From contig SECP01000044.1 in the NCBI GenBank assembly GCA_004193285.1, forward strand, positions 1 to 64,000: DNA of 64,000 nt. The letters run 5' to 3'. This stretch comes from Myxococcales bacterium (lineage in GTDB: Bacteria > Myxococcota_A > Polyangia > Polyangiales > Polyangiaceae). Below the pieces are notes generated by a model that made no database searches, was not told the DNA's origin, and worked only from the letters and a program-made list of their open reading frames with translations. Within the stretch, counting starts at the first letter, position 1. Each line of letters begins with the position of its first letter. The translations under genes were made by a program, and so were the position numbers. Below, piece after piece: positions 19,001 to 27,173 of the stretch.

Positions 19001-21561
19001 CCGTCGTCCTCCAGCAAGTCGGTCTTGTCGCGCAGGGTACGGAGCGCGTTCTGCTTGGCGCTCTTGAGCTTGGAGTCCAGCTCGTCCGCGCGCACGGAGT
19101 CGCCCAGCGCACGCAGCTGCGCGGATAGCTCCGAAAGCTTGTGCACCATCGCGTCCGAGGCGAAGTAGCCGTTCAGCTCCTCCGCGGTCTTGGCCCCCTG
19201 CGCGCGACGCACGATGCCAGCCAGGACGCGCTCGGCCGCGGTGGCGAGGCTCTGGGCGCGACGCTGCCGCTCCTCTACCAAGAGCTGGCGTTTGGCGTTT
19301 ACCGCGTCCAGCACCTCTTCCCGTTTGTCCGCGAGCTGCACCGAGAACTCGTCCAGCTCGCCGAAGCGGCCTTCCAGCTCTTCCAGCTGCAGCATCAGGC
19401 GGCCCATCTGCTCGTCGCAGGCCTCGGGCGTCGTCGCGAGCGCGAGGGCGCTGGTGACGCTCTGACTCAAGAGCTTGAACTGCACGCCGAACTCGGCGCG
19501 GCCCTCGTGGGTGCCAAGCTCCTTCTGCCGGCCGTCCAGCACCGCGCGCGCGCGGTTTTGCTGCGCAAAGGCCGAGCTCGTTCCATCCAGGATGGTCGTG
19601 CGCACGGTCGGGTCTTCGATGGGCAGACCCGCGATCGTCTCGCTCAGGAGCGAAAGACCTTCGTGCACCGCGTCTAGCTCCTTGCGGAGCGGGGCGAGCT
19701 CGGTCGTCTTGCCGGCTTGGCCCACCGCCTGGACCACGACCTCCAAACGGTCCAGCAGCGGCTGGAAGGCGTTTTCGGCCAAAAAGAAGTCGACGCAGGC
19801 GCGGCTGACCTCGGCGAAGCGCGCTTCCACGCCCTGCTCCAGCTGCTCGACGCGTGCGACGTCGATGGCGCGCACGTCTTTGAGGGTGATGAGAGTCCCC
19901 CGTTGTCGCTTCAGCTCGGAGAGACCGCTCAGAAACGCTTCCACCGTCCCGAGATCGGCGGGGCGCAGTCGGTCCAGCAGCTCCGCCTGCGCCTGCTCGG
20001 CACCTTGTACGGACTCGCGCGCTTTGCGCTCCAGCTCCAGCTGCTTCTGAAACTCGGCGACGATGAGCTCGGACGTCTTGTACAGCTCACGCAGCGTCTC
20101 GAGAAGCCCGCCCATTTCGGCGTGCCCGAGCCAATAGTGCGCATCGATCGCTCGACGCACGTTACTCACCAGGTCATCGAACGTGCGCCGAGTCGGCTTC
20201 TCCGTCTGCGCCAGCTTGCGAACGCTGATGAGCTCGCTGATACCGCTGACCAGCGCGGCGTTGCCGACCTTGGCCAGGTACGAGCCGTCGCGCGGAGCGG
20301 CGGCGGCGAACTCAGCCGTCGTGAACGGCGTTTGCCAAATCTGCACCGGGTGCAGGCGCGTCGGCTCTGCTTCCGAGCGGAACACGAGCATCGTGCCGTC
20401 CGGAAACAAGCTATAGCCGTGGCATCGAATCGGGTTTTTGACCTCCTTCGAGATCAGGTTGTACGGCAGGAGCTCGTACTCACCCTCTTCGTCTCGATAG
20501 AACACGTACAGGACGTCCTCGCCATTGGGCGAAGGGATCGCGCGCCGGTAGTCGAGCCGCTCGTTCTGCGCGCCAAACAGCTTGTACTCACCGGTGGTCA
20601 GGTAATAACCGCCGGGGAAGATCACGCCGTGATCTTCCGGTAGCTCCACGCAAGCCACGCCCAGCGCGTCCACGCGCAGCACGCTCTGATTACGGGGGTT
20701 GTAGATGAGGTACCGAGTCTGGCTCTCACGGAACGGCTTGATCTTGAGCAGGATCAGCCCCGCGACGCGCGCGTACGCGATGTCCGCGTCGTCCAGGGTT
20801 TGGTTCGGATCCTCCACCGGCTCGCGGTAGATACCGAGGCCGTCCTGGGTGTTGTTCTCGATCTTGATCGTGAGGTCCCCGCCGACCGTCTCGACGAACA
20901 CCTCGTTCAGCACGTTGATGTGCGGGTGGGGGCCGGCGACTTGATCCTCACGGCGCGCCTGCGTCCATTCGAACGGGTGACGACGCGGCGGCTTGAAGTC
21001 CTCCTCACCGCGCGCGTCCATGAAGCTGACGTGGCCCTTGGCGTCGATCGCGAAGCGGAAGATCTTGGAGTCCGTGAGCTTGGAGCCGATCTGCACCGCC
21101 ACCAGCAGGCGTGACTCCGTGCGCACCAGCTGCAGCAGCCGCGCGTCCTTCGCGTAGCGAAACGCGTCTCGAAACTGCTTGTCGAACTCCGCGTCCGCCA
21201 GGAAGGCGCCCCGCCCCTCGAAGCCGCTCTGGCTCAGGTCATAGCCCGCGTCGTTCTTCTCGAACTTGAACAAGCTGAGCACGTCTTGGACGCGCGTCTC
21301 GGTCTTGAGCCCGATGAAGACTTGAAAGCCGAAGAGCAGCTGCCCGTCCACGCTCACGACGTCACGCGGTGTGCAATTGTTCTCGGTCCGGATGCGCTCC
21401 GTTGCCACCAGCGTGAGCTCGCCGCCGCCGAACAACGCCTTGCGCTTCTGATTCAGCGCCTCGGCTTTGCTCCCCAAATCCGCCGCGCGCTCCAACAAGC
21501 GACGCCGAATGACCTCGTAGCTCCCCCCCTCCATGCTCCGTTCGTCTTGCTCACCAGCCAC
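16051..21561 (-). CDS. Giant DUF3686-type AAA ATPase with C-terminal PilZ domain
   Basis: The 1836-residue protein begins with the DUF3686 signature of so-called DNA repair ATPases (LNQKRKALFGGGELTL, RIRTENNCTPRDVVSVDG, LLFGFQVFIGLKTETRVQDV). A long helical middle region with coiled-coil character follows (about 450-1200), then a AAA ATPase module. That module has Walker A PPGYGKTT (about 1283), Walker B VMLYLDDIQHTHPE (about 1355) and a sensor-1 asparagine in IVMAGNPY. The last 110 residues form a PilZ-like domain of the myxobacterial paralogous type (NFYRPLSSSDLFSGGGIFVATYE; GFGVRFVDV). PilZ domains often bind cyclic di-GMP, but the RxxxR and D/NxSxxG motifs are not clearly intact here. It lies 209 bp downstream of the flotillin gene on the same strand. 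Its family is often found beside flotillins. The DNA-repair role is only a family name. Confidence 0.85.
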   Translation of the reverse strand: MAGEQDERSMEGGSYEVIRRRLLERAADLGSKAEALNQKRKALFGGGELTLVATERIRTENNCTPRDVVSVDGQLLFGFQVFIGLKTETRVQDVLSLFKFEKNDAGYDLSQSGFEGRGAFLADAEFDKQFRDAFRYAKDARLLQLVRTESRLLVAVQIGSKLTDSKIFRFAIDAKGHVSFMDARGEEDFKPPRRHPFEWTQARREDQVAGPHPHINVLNEVFVETVGGDLTIKIENNTQDGLGIYREPVEDPNQTLDDADIAYARVAGLILLKIKPFRESQTRYLIYNPRNQSVLRVDALGVACVELPEDHGVIFPGGYYLTTGEYKLFGAQNERLDYRRAIPSPNGEDVLYVFYRDEEGEYELLPYNLISKEVKNPIRCHGYSLFPDGTMLVFRSEAEPTRLHPVQIWQTPFTTAEFAAAAPRDGSYLAKVGNAALVSGISELISVRKLAQTEKPTRRTFDDLVSNVRRAIDAHYWLGHAEMGGLLETLRELYKTSELIVAEFQKQLELERKARESVQGAEQAQAELLDRLRPADLGTVEAFLSGLSELKRQRGTLITLKDVRAIDVARVEQLEQGVEARFAEVSRACVDFFLAENAFQPLLDRLEVVVQAVGQAGKTTELAPLRKELDAVHEGLSLLSETIAGLPIEDPTVRTTILDGTSSAFAQQNRARAVLDGRQKELGTHEGRAEFGVQFKLLSQSVTSALALATTPEACDEQMGRLMLQLEELEGRFGELDEFSVQLADKREEVLDAVNAKRQLLVEERQRRAQSLATAAERVLAGIVRRAQGAKTAEELNGYFASDAMVHKLSELSAQLRALGDSVRADELDSKLKSAKQNALRTLRDKTDLLEDDGNVIRFGAHRFSVNTRPLELAIVPREGTLNVHLTGTDFFEPISNPLLDASRELWDQELVSETRDVYRAEFLAVSLLQEAEAGAAGRTLTDLENAARAEELGELVRQVAAERIDEGYERGVHDHDAALILEKVLGLLKVAGTLRYSPRARAAGWLFWQSLPADRKNLLERRAQSAGRLRERLNDGSAELELSRELASGVAEALAALGVGSEAKTARFAARYLVSEVSRERAKFTESGGAAELRKEFLSHLEQTGAARGLEEDLRVLSAHPPERLRVALSYVDAFLRHAGKGAEYRLELAARAVADGDLEFEVSSANTDVSVQNLLGSHPRIAARSMPVSLFELLERVASFIEDRAPQFRAFRSLKTELAAQARDRLRLSEYLPRVLTSFVRNRLIDEVYLPLVGANLAKQLGAAGAAKRTDQMGLLLLVSPPGYGKTTLMEYVASKLGLVFMKVNGPALGTEVHSLDPTEAPNATARQEVEKINLGLEMGNNVMLYLDDIQHTHPELLQKFISLCDAQRRIEGVWNGRTRTYDLRGKKFCIVMAGNPYTESGARFQIPDMLANRADTYNLGDILEGKREAFALSYLENALTSNTVLAPLAGRPAEDVHKLIAMARGEEVALSDLSYGYSSAEAQEIAELFKRLFTVQEVLLRVNLEYIASASQDDRYRTEPPFKLQGSYRNMAKLAEKVVSAMNEQELQRLIDDHYASESQTLTKGAEQNLLKLAEMRGRLTPEQGARWAEIKDAFARVQRMGGGDADPVARVTGTLSGLDVQLKGIKEAIVASLAGAKSEGGLEALSKSLGELSRSRVEVRLEDERNGGLMPLLLQQNQLLQQALGALGQRATQADSAGAGQKLTEVSQLLARLSQQLEQGALAGARRVDVELGVGGPTNFYRPLSSSDLFSGGGIFVATYEKPPPLGAGVRVALRFPTGPSCELSGSVAWVRDQLGEDAPPGFGVRFVDVPGEARRLVQAYSEAREPLLYDD

Positions 21562-21770
21562 GATACGGCCCTCCCACGACGCGGTCGCCCGACAGGAGAC
21601 GAGAGTTTTTCACAGGAAGCTCGGGAGCTCGGAGGTCGAAAGCCGTTACGGCGCAGCGCGTGCGCGGTGCAGTAGCGTGCGGCACCGAGCAGGGCTGAGC
21701 CGGCGACGACGGGGAGAGCGACGGACGCGCCCTGCTACGGAGTGGCGCCCCAGGCCCGACTTGGCTCATG

Positions 21771-23771
21771 TCAGGGCCGCTTGCCGGAGCCTTTGGAGTC
21801 TTTGGGTGCGAGCTTTTCGAGCGCGGCTGCGAGCATCGCGCCGCTTTGACCGTTGCCGTCGCCGGCCATGTTTTCGACCAGCGCGCGTAGGGTGTCGCTC
21901 TGCTCGAGCGCGCCTTCGACGGATTGACCGAGGGAGATGGCGCTGACGAAGCGTTGGAAGAACTGGCCGTCGCCACCCACGATGTTGATCTTCGCCTTGG
22001 ACATGGCCTCGGCGAGGATTTGAGCCTGCGCGGAGACGACGTCCCTCTTGACCTTGAGCGATTCGAGGGCGATGGCGCGCTGGTTCTCCAGCTGGAGGCG
22101 GAACTCTTCGTGACCGCGGCCGGACTCGTCCAGCGCCTTCATGGAGGCGGCCTTTTGGGCGAGGCCTTGCGCTTCCGCGGTGAGCTTTTCACGGATCGCG
22201 GCCGCTTCCGCCACGCCTTGCTTCTCCACCGCGGCCGCTTCCGCTTCGCGCACGCGCACCTTGGCGAGGCCTTGCTTCTCCTCTCCCGCCGCTTCCGCGC
22301 TGAGCTTTTCGAGGGAGATTCTGGCTTCCGTCAAGCCGAGCTTCTCGCTGGCGACGGCGTCCGCCTCTTTGACGCGGGCCTTCGCGAGGCCCTCCGCGGC
22401 AGCCTCCGCTTGCACGCCTTCTGCGATGCGAATCTTGGCTTTGGCGAGCTTGTCCGCGGTGTCCAGCTCGGCTTCGGCGGTGACGACGCGCTCGCGCGCC
22501 TTGATTTTGGCGACCTCTTCCGCGGCCTGAGCGGCTTTGACCTGCTTGGTCGTGACCTCGCTCGCGGCGGCTTCGGCCCCGATGCGCACGACCTCTTTTT
22601 CGCGGTTGGCTTCCGCGAGGCGGCGCACGTCTTTGATGTTTTCTTCCTCGGTCGCGACGTTCTTCTCGACGGAGATGCGGTCGCGAATGACGTTCGCGAT
22701 CTCTTTCTTTTGCACCTCCACCTCTTTGTCGCGCGCAATGGTGCCGAGCGCCACCTCGCGCTCGCGGCCGATGACCTCGAGCTGGCGCGCCTTCTCGACG
22801 CGCTCGTTCTCGACCGCGACCTCGCGCTCCTTGTGCTTGGAAGCGATGGCGACCCCGCGCTCCTTCGCCTGGTCGGCGATGGCGGCTTCTTCCTCGTTTT
22901 TGAGCACGATGAGCTGGGTCTTTTTGCGCTCGTCGCTGGCAACCCGCATCGCCTCGTTCTCTTCACGCGACTTGGCGACCGCGATTTCCTTCTCTTTTTT
23001 GGCCTCTGCCTCCGCGCGGCGCTGCTCGAACCGGAAGAGCGCTTCGTCTGCGTTCAGGTTCTGGCTGCCCATCTCCATGCGCTCCTTTTGGCGGAGCTCG
23101 TTCGTCTTGACGTTCTGAATCACCGTCAAATCGGTGATCTTCCGGATGCCGTCTGCATCCATGATGTTGTCTTTGTCGAGGTGCTCGATCGGCGTCTGCT
23201 CCAGGTAGTCGATGGCAGCGTCGTCCAGGATGAAGCCGTTCAAATCCTTGCCGATGACCTCGATGATCTTGTCTTTGAAGTCGTCGCGCTTGGTGTACAG
23301 CTCTTCGAAGTTGAAGTGCTTGCCGACCGTCTTGAGCGCTTCCGCGAACTTGGCGGTGAACAGCTCTTCTAGCGCCTTGGGGTCGCTGGCGCGCGCGCAG
23401 CCGATGGATTGGGCGACCTTGAGCACGTCGTCCACCGTCTTGTTCACGCGCACGAAGAAGGTCACGTTGATGTCCGCGCGGATGTTGTCGTTGCAGATCA
23501 AGCCCTCCTTGCCCCGACGATCGATGTCGATGGTCTTGACGGAGAGGTCCATCGTCTCGGCTCGATTGATGATGGGGTAGACCACCGCGCCGGTGAAGGC
23601 GACGACGGCCTCGGCGCGCATGGTGTTGATGACCAGCGCCCGCCCCTGGTCCACCTGCCGGTAGAAGCGGGCGACGAGCGCCAGCAACCCGAACAGCAGG
23701 AAGACGATGATCACCACCACCACCAACACCGGATACAGCCCGAACGTTTGAGTATCCCCAGAGTTCATCAC
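21771..23771 (-). CDS. YqiK-type flotillin (SPFH/Band 7 membrane-scaffold protein)
   Basis: The 666-residue protein has an N-terminal membrane helix (LYPVLVVVVIIVFLLFGLLALVA) followed by an SPFH/Band 7 domain: QVDQGRALVINTM, VVYPIINRAETMDLSVKTID, LICNDNIRADINVTFFVRV. A very long Ala/Glu/Lys-rich coiled coil follows (about 230-580) with repeated AEAAAxEKxGLAxARVxEA units, then a C-terminal oligomerisation part. Flotillins of this type form large membrane assemblies and organise lipid microdomains. In E. coli YqiK pairs with YqiJ. A YqiJ-like gene lies here at 29655-30392 rather than adjacent. The DUF3686 ATPase is immediately downstream. Confidence 0.9.
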   Translation of the reverse strand: MMNSGDTQTFGLYPVLVVVVIIVFLLFGLLALVARFYRQVDQGRALVINTMRAEAVVAFTGAVVYPIINRAETMDLSVKTIDIDRRGKEGLICNDNIRADINVTFFVRVNKTVDDVLKVAQSIGCARASDPKALEELFTAKFAEALKTVGKHFNFEELYTKRDDFKDKIIEVIGKDLNGFILDDAAIDYLEQTPIEHLDKDNIMDADGIRKITDLTVIQNVKTNELRQKERMEMGSQNLNADEALFRFEQRRAEAEAKKEKEIAVAKSREENEAMRVASDERKKTQLIVLKNEEEAAIADQAKERGVAIASKHKEREVAVENERVEKARQLEVIGREREVALGTIARDKEVEVQKKEIANVIRDRISVEKNVATEEENIKDVRRLAEANREKEVVRIGAEAAASEVTTKQVKAAQAAEEVAKIKARERVVTAEAELDTADKLAKAKIRIAEGVQAEAAAEGLAKARVKEADAVASEKLGLTEARISLEKLSAEAAGEEKQGLAKVRVREAEAAAVEKQGVAEAAAIREKLTAEAQGLAQKAASMKALDESGRGHEEFRLQLENQRAIALESLKVKRDVVSAQAQILAEAMSKAKINIVGGDGQFFQRFVSAISLGQSVEGALEQSDTLRALVENMAGDGNGQSGAMLAAALEKLAPKDSKGSGKRP

Positions 23772-23875
23772 CGCGCAGAATGCACGAACCGTGGCGCCGT
23801 GTCTCGCCGACCACGCACCCTGAACGGACGCGCCGTGACCTCGGACTTATTGAACCCTAAACGGCGCCGGGCCGC

Positions 23876-25864
23876 TCAGTCGCAGTACGGCGTTGCAAGG
23901 TCGAAACGGTAAGCATCGGTGCTCGACGCGACGAACAGGCCGTCGGGGACCCGAGCCACGCGCACATCGGCGCTGCCCCAGCCGAGGAGTAGACCGGGTT
24001 GGCAGAAGGTGTGCCACGACGGCTCCGCACCTAGCTCCAAGGCCACGACGTGGGTACCGCCAACGACGAAGATCACCCGCTGCCCGACGTCGTCGTAGAC
24101 GAGCTGTGGTCGACGGAACGAAGGTGTGGTGCCAGAGGGCGAGAGCAAGGACCAGGTTGCGTCCTCCAGTGATAGCGCGTGCAGGACGCCTCCCGTCTCT
24201 TCGTTCTCGTTTTCACCATAGAGGATCAGTTGCCGGCCGGCCGGATCCAGGATCCCCGCCTCGTAGTCGCGGCGGCCCGGGCTCTTTCCCCGCGTGATGA
24301 GCTCCGTCCACACCGGCGAGCCATCCAAAGCAGAGAGGCTCCACACGTCGTCGAGCCAGGGTTGGTAGGCGTCCTGCGCCGGTCGACCACCGCGGAGCAG
24401 CATGCGCTTTTCTGCACTGTCGTAGGCGACGATCGCGCTTTCGCGCGGGGACGGCCCGATGATGTTCAGGGGTTGCCATTGCGCGTCGCCCGACCGTAGC
24501 CGCCACACCGGCTCGCCCCCCTCGCTACCGCCAAACCCGAAGATGGCTTTCGAAGCCGAATCGAACGCGCCGACCGCGAAGTAGTTCTGGGGACCGCGAC
24601 CGAAGTCACTCGGCGTCCAGGCCGCGTCGCGGTCGAGGGTGCGGGTCCAGGTCGGGGTCTGGAATTTTTCTCCGCCGATCGACACGACGACCTCTCGCGT
24701 TTCGTCCCAAACCAGCGAGGCTCCAGGGGGAAGAGGCTCCCCGCGCGTGTTTGGCGTGAGGGCCGAGGGCTCGAGCGAGTCGAGCGAGAGCGTCCAAGTG
24801 GCGTTGCTACCGTTGAGCCACGAGTCGATTGTAGAGGCGATAACGATGCGGCCGCGTGCCACGTCGAGACTCGCAGAAGTCGCGTCCGGCCTCTCCACGG
24901 AGGAGAGTTGGGACCAGGTGTCGTCCGTGAGCGAGAACTGCGCCGTTCCGTGACAAGTGGGCACGAGGATGCGCTCGCGTTCGGCGTCGTGGACCCGCCC
25001 GCGAAGCACACCTGAGCAGGGATTACGGCCCAGCAAGCGCCACGTCTCTTGAGAGAGAGGGAGCTCGAAGTCTTCGTCACCCAATGCCACGAGCCGGTCA
25101 CGCGGTGCGTCGTACACCAGGTAATCGCTCGGTATGATGTAAGCGGGCTGACAAACCGCCGGGGTCGCGTCACCCAAGCGAGTCCAAGCGCCGTCCTTTT
25201 CGAGGTCCAAGCTCCATGTGCCGCAGCCCTTCCTTCCACGACCCGTTACGAAGAGACGCCGGCCCTCGACGTCCAGCGCGAGAACGTGTTCATCGACCTC
25301 GCGCAGCGGCAAGCTCGGCATGGGGTTCAACCGATGCCACAGCGGAGCTCCTTCTAGCGAAAGCGCCCACACCTCGTTGGCACTTTCCCTGCCATACGGC
25401 GCGTCGTGCACGATCGATAGCACGCTGTTCGTCACCGGGTCGTAGACCCCCGAACTGGGTGGCAACGGGGGAGACTCTCCCTGGTTGACGAGCTCGGACC
25501 AGCGAAGCTCATGTGCGCCCGAGAGCGCGAGCGCCCAAACCTCCGTAGACTGCCGGTCGAACATGAGCAGCCGGTCCGCAGTGGTGTCGAGTACCGACCA
25601 CGACATCAAGCGTCCCGTGGGTGTCTCGTTTCGCGTGGACCAGCCAAGAGAGGGCGGCGATTCTCGCGGCATGCCTGAGCCCGGCCCGGCCTCGCTCGTG
25701 GACTGCCCGGCGGCGCTCGCCGTGCCCTGACCGGCAGCGCCGGCGGCTGGCTCGGAGGCAGCTTGGCCCGACGATCCCCCCCCGCATCCTGCTCCTCCCA
25801 AGCCCAGCGCCAACACGAGCCCTGCTCCCCAAGCCCACGCATCTCGTCGCCTGTTCATCCCCAT
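23876..25864 (-). CDS. Lipoprotein with Kelch/galactose-oxidase-type beta-propeller repeats
   Basis: The start at 25864 (or the ATG 6 nt later at 25858) opens a lipoprotein signal with lipobox LGGAGC and a Gly/Ala/Ser-rich mature N-terminus. The longer form from 25921 is unlikely because its extension lies in the divergent promoter gap. The 660-residue protein repeats a pattern of about 55-60 residues, with strands such as TTADRLLMFDRQSTEVWAL, DPVTNSVLSIVHDAPYG, DSASKAIFGFGGSEGGEPVW and LDPAGRQLILYGENENEETG. This is typical of Kelch-like propellers that bind proteins or sugars. It diverges from the sigma/anti-sigma/caspase operon and may be one of its targets. Confidence 0.75.
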   Translation of the reverse strand: MGMNRRRDAWAWGAGLVLALGLGGAGCGGGSSGQAASEPAAGAAGQGTASAAGQSTSEAGPGSGMPRESPPSLGWSTRNETPTGRLMSWSVLDTTADRLLMFDRQSTEVWALALSGAHELRWSELVNQGESPPLPPSSGVYDPVTNSVLSIVHDAPYGRESANEVWALSLEGAPLWHRLNPMPSLPLREVDEHVLALDVEGRRLFVTGRGRKGCGTWSLDLEKDGAWTRLGDATPAVCQPAYIIPSDYLVYDAPRDRLVALGDEDFELPLSQETWRLLGRNPCSGVLRGRVHDAERERILVPTCHGTAQFSLTDDTWSQLSSVERPDATSASLDVARGRIVIASTIDSWLNGSNATWTLSLDSLEPSALTPNTRGEPLPPGASLVWDETREVVVSIGGEKFQTPTWTRTLDRDAAWTPSDFGRGPQNYFAVGAFDSASKAIFGFGGSEGGEPVWRLRSGDAQWQPLNIIGPSPRESAIVAYDSAEKRMLLRGGRPAQDAYQPWLDDVWSLSALDGSPVWTELITRGKSPGRRDYEAGILDPAGRQLILYGENENEETGGVLHALSLEDATWSLLSPSGTTPSFRRPQLVYDDVGQRVIFVVGGTHVVALELGAEPSWHTFCQPGLLLGWGSADVRVARVPDGLFVASSTDAYRFDLATPYCD

Positions 25865-25974
25865 CAAGACGCGCGATCCGCCAGAACCCGGCCAGCGACA
25901 GAAAAAGATCGCGATGTGCAACGGCCGTGGCCGGATTAGGGTCGCCCGAGCGTCCTCTACGACGAATCGGTTTC

Positions 25975-26475
25975 ATGCCCACGCTCGACGAGGCCTCGTT
26001 CGCAAGATGCTATCGCCGCGTCTTTCCTATTGTTTTAGCCAAGTGCGGCCGCATGCTGCGCGGAGATGCGGAAGCGAAGGACGTCGCGCAGGAGGTGTTC
26101 ATCCGCCTTTGGCAGCACCGCGAGCTGGTCGAAGACCACCAGAGCCTGACCGCGTGGCTGTACCGGACTTCCACGCGGCTGGTGATCGATCGGGCGCGGC
26201 GCCGCGCGTTCGGTCGCGAGAGCCTGGGCCACCTTCAGGCGGTGTTGGAAGGGCGCGCGGAGGCGGACAGCGAGAGCTTGCTGGCGAGTCGCGAGCAGCT
26301 GCAGGGCGTCCTCTCGGCGTGTCCTGCCGCGGAGCTGGAGGCGGCGATCTTGAACCGCGTGGATCGTCTCTCGCACCCGGAGGTTGCGGAGGTGTTGGGA
26401 GTCAGCGAACGAACCGTGCGCCGGCTGCTCGCACGATTCGACGATCACGTTCGGCTGCTAAAGGAGAGCGCCTGA
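25975..26475 (+). CDS. ECF-type RNA polymerase sigma factor
   Basis: The 166-residue protein starts MPTLDEASFARCYRRVFP. It has region 2 (MLRGDAEAKDVAQEVFIRLWQHR; SLTAWLYRTSTRLVIDRARRR) and a region 4 helix-turn-helix (LSHPEVAEVLGVSERTVRRLLARF). The ATG at 25975 is used because the upstream in-frame stretch encodes nothing sigma-like. Its stop overlaps the start of the anti-sigma factor gene (TGATG). The three-gene set of sigma, anti-sigma and caspase-barrel is tightly coupled, so this sigma factor probably controls its own operon and perhaps the divergent propeller lipoprotein. Confidence 0.9.
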   Translation: MPTLDEASFARCYRRVFPIVLAKCGRMLRGDAEAKDVAQEVFIRLWQHRELVEDHQSLTAWLYRTSTRLVIDRARRRAFGRESLGHLQAVLEGRAEADSESLLASREQLQGVLSACPAAELEAAILNRVDRLSHPEVAEVLGVSERTVRRLLARFDDHVRLLKESA

Positions 26476-27173
26476 TGCCTTTGCTCGCTACCGAGCATCC
26501 TTCCTACCTTGCGCTGGATCGCGCGGCACTCGGTGGGCTTTCGAACGAGCTCGCGGAGCACGTGAGCGAATGCCCCGAGTGTCTCGCGTACCTGGAGGAA
26601 GTTGCGGAGGCGCCGCCCGCTTCAGGGCTCGCGGAGCTCGGGCGTCGCGTCGCAGCGCGCCGCACGAAGGCTCACCTTCGCTGGGCGTGGGCGCTCGTGC
26701 CCGTCGCGGCCGCCGCGAGCGCGCTCCTGTTCGTCGGCCCACGCAGCGAAACGCCGCGGGAGACGCCCTACATCGGGGTCAAGGGCTTCAGCTCCGTGTG
26801 GATTTACGTGAAGCGCGGGGGGGACACGCAGCTGTGGGATGGGAAAAGCGCGCTTCAGCCGGGCGATCGGCTGCGTTTGAAGGTAGATCCGGGATCATTC
26901 CGGCACATCGCGGTGTATTCGGCGAAGGAGACAACGCCGCCCGAGCCGCTGTACGAGGGAGAGGTCCTGCCCGGTCACATCTCCACTCTGCCGGACGCTT
27001 GGGAGCTCGACGCGGAGCCCGGCGCGGAGCGGCTATTCGTCGTACTGAGCCAGGAGCCCATGCCTCCGCAGTGGGCGGCGTGGCGAGAGGGCAAAGTGAC
27101 GGCTGGGGCTACGGTGCTGCCGTTCGTGCTTCCCAAGTCGGTGGTCGTAGACGCCAGCGACGGCAGCCCGTGA
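26475..27173 (+). CDS. Zinc-type anti-sigma factor with FecR-like exported domain
   Basis: The 232-residue protein has an N-terminal zinc-binding anti-sigma motif H29-x3-C33-x2-C36 (HVSECPEC). A transmembrane helix follows at about residues 70-88 (WAWALVPVAAAASALLFVG), then an exported beta-rich domain (GFSSVWIYVKRGGDTQLWDG; PGDRLRLKVDPGSFRHIAVY). It should hold the preceding ECF sigma factor at the inner face of the membrane and sense an envelope signal outside. Its start overlaps the sigma stop, and its stop overlaps the GTG start of the caspase-like gene, so all three are expressed together. Similar exported domains in myxobacteria follow the DUF4384 pattern, but I am not sure of that assignment here. 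Confidence 0.8.
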   Translation: MPLLATEHPSYLALDRAALGGLSNELAEHVSECPECLAYLEEVAEAPPASGLAELGRRVAARRTKAHLRWAWALVPVAAAASALLFVGPRSETPRETPYIGVKGFSSVWIYVKRGGDTQLWDGKSALQPGDRLRLKVDPGSFRHIAVYSAKETTPPEPLYEGEVLPGHISTLPDAWELDAEPGAERLFVVLSQEPMPPQWAAWREGKVTAGATVLPFVLPKSVVVDASDGSP

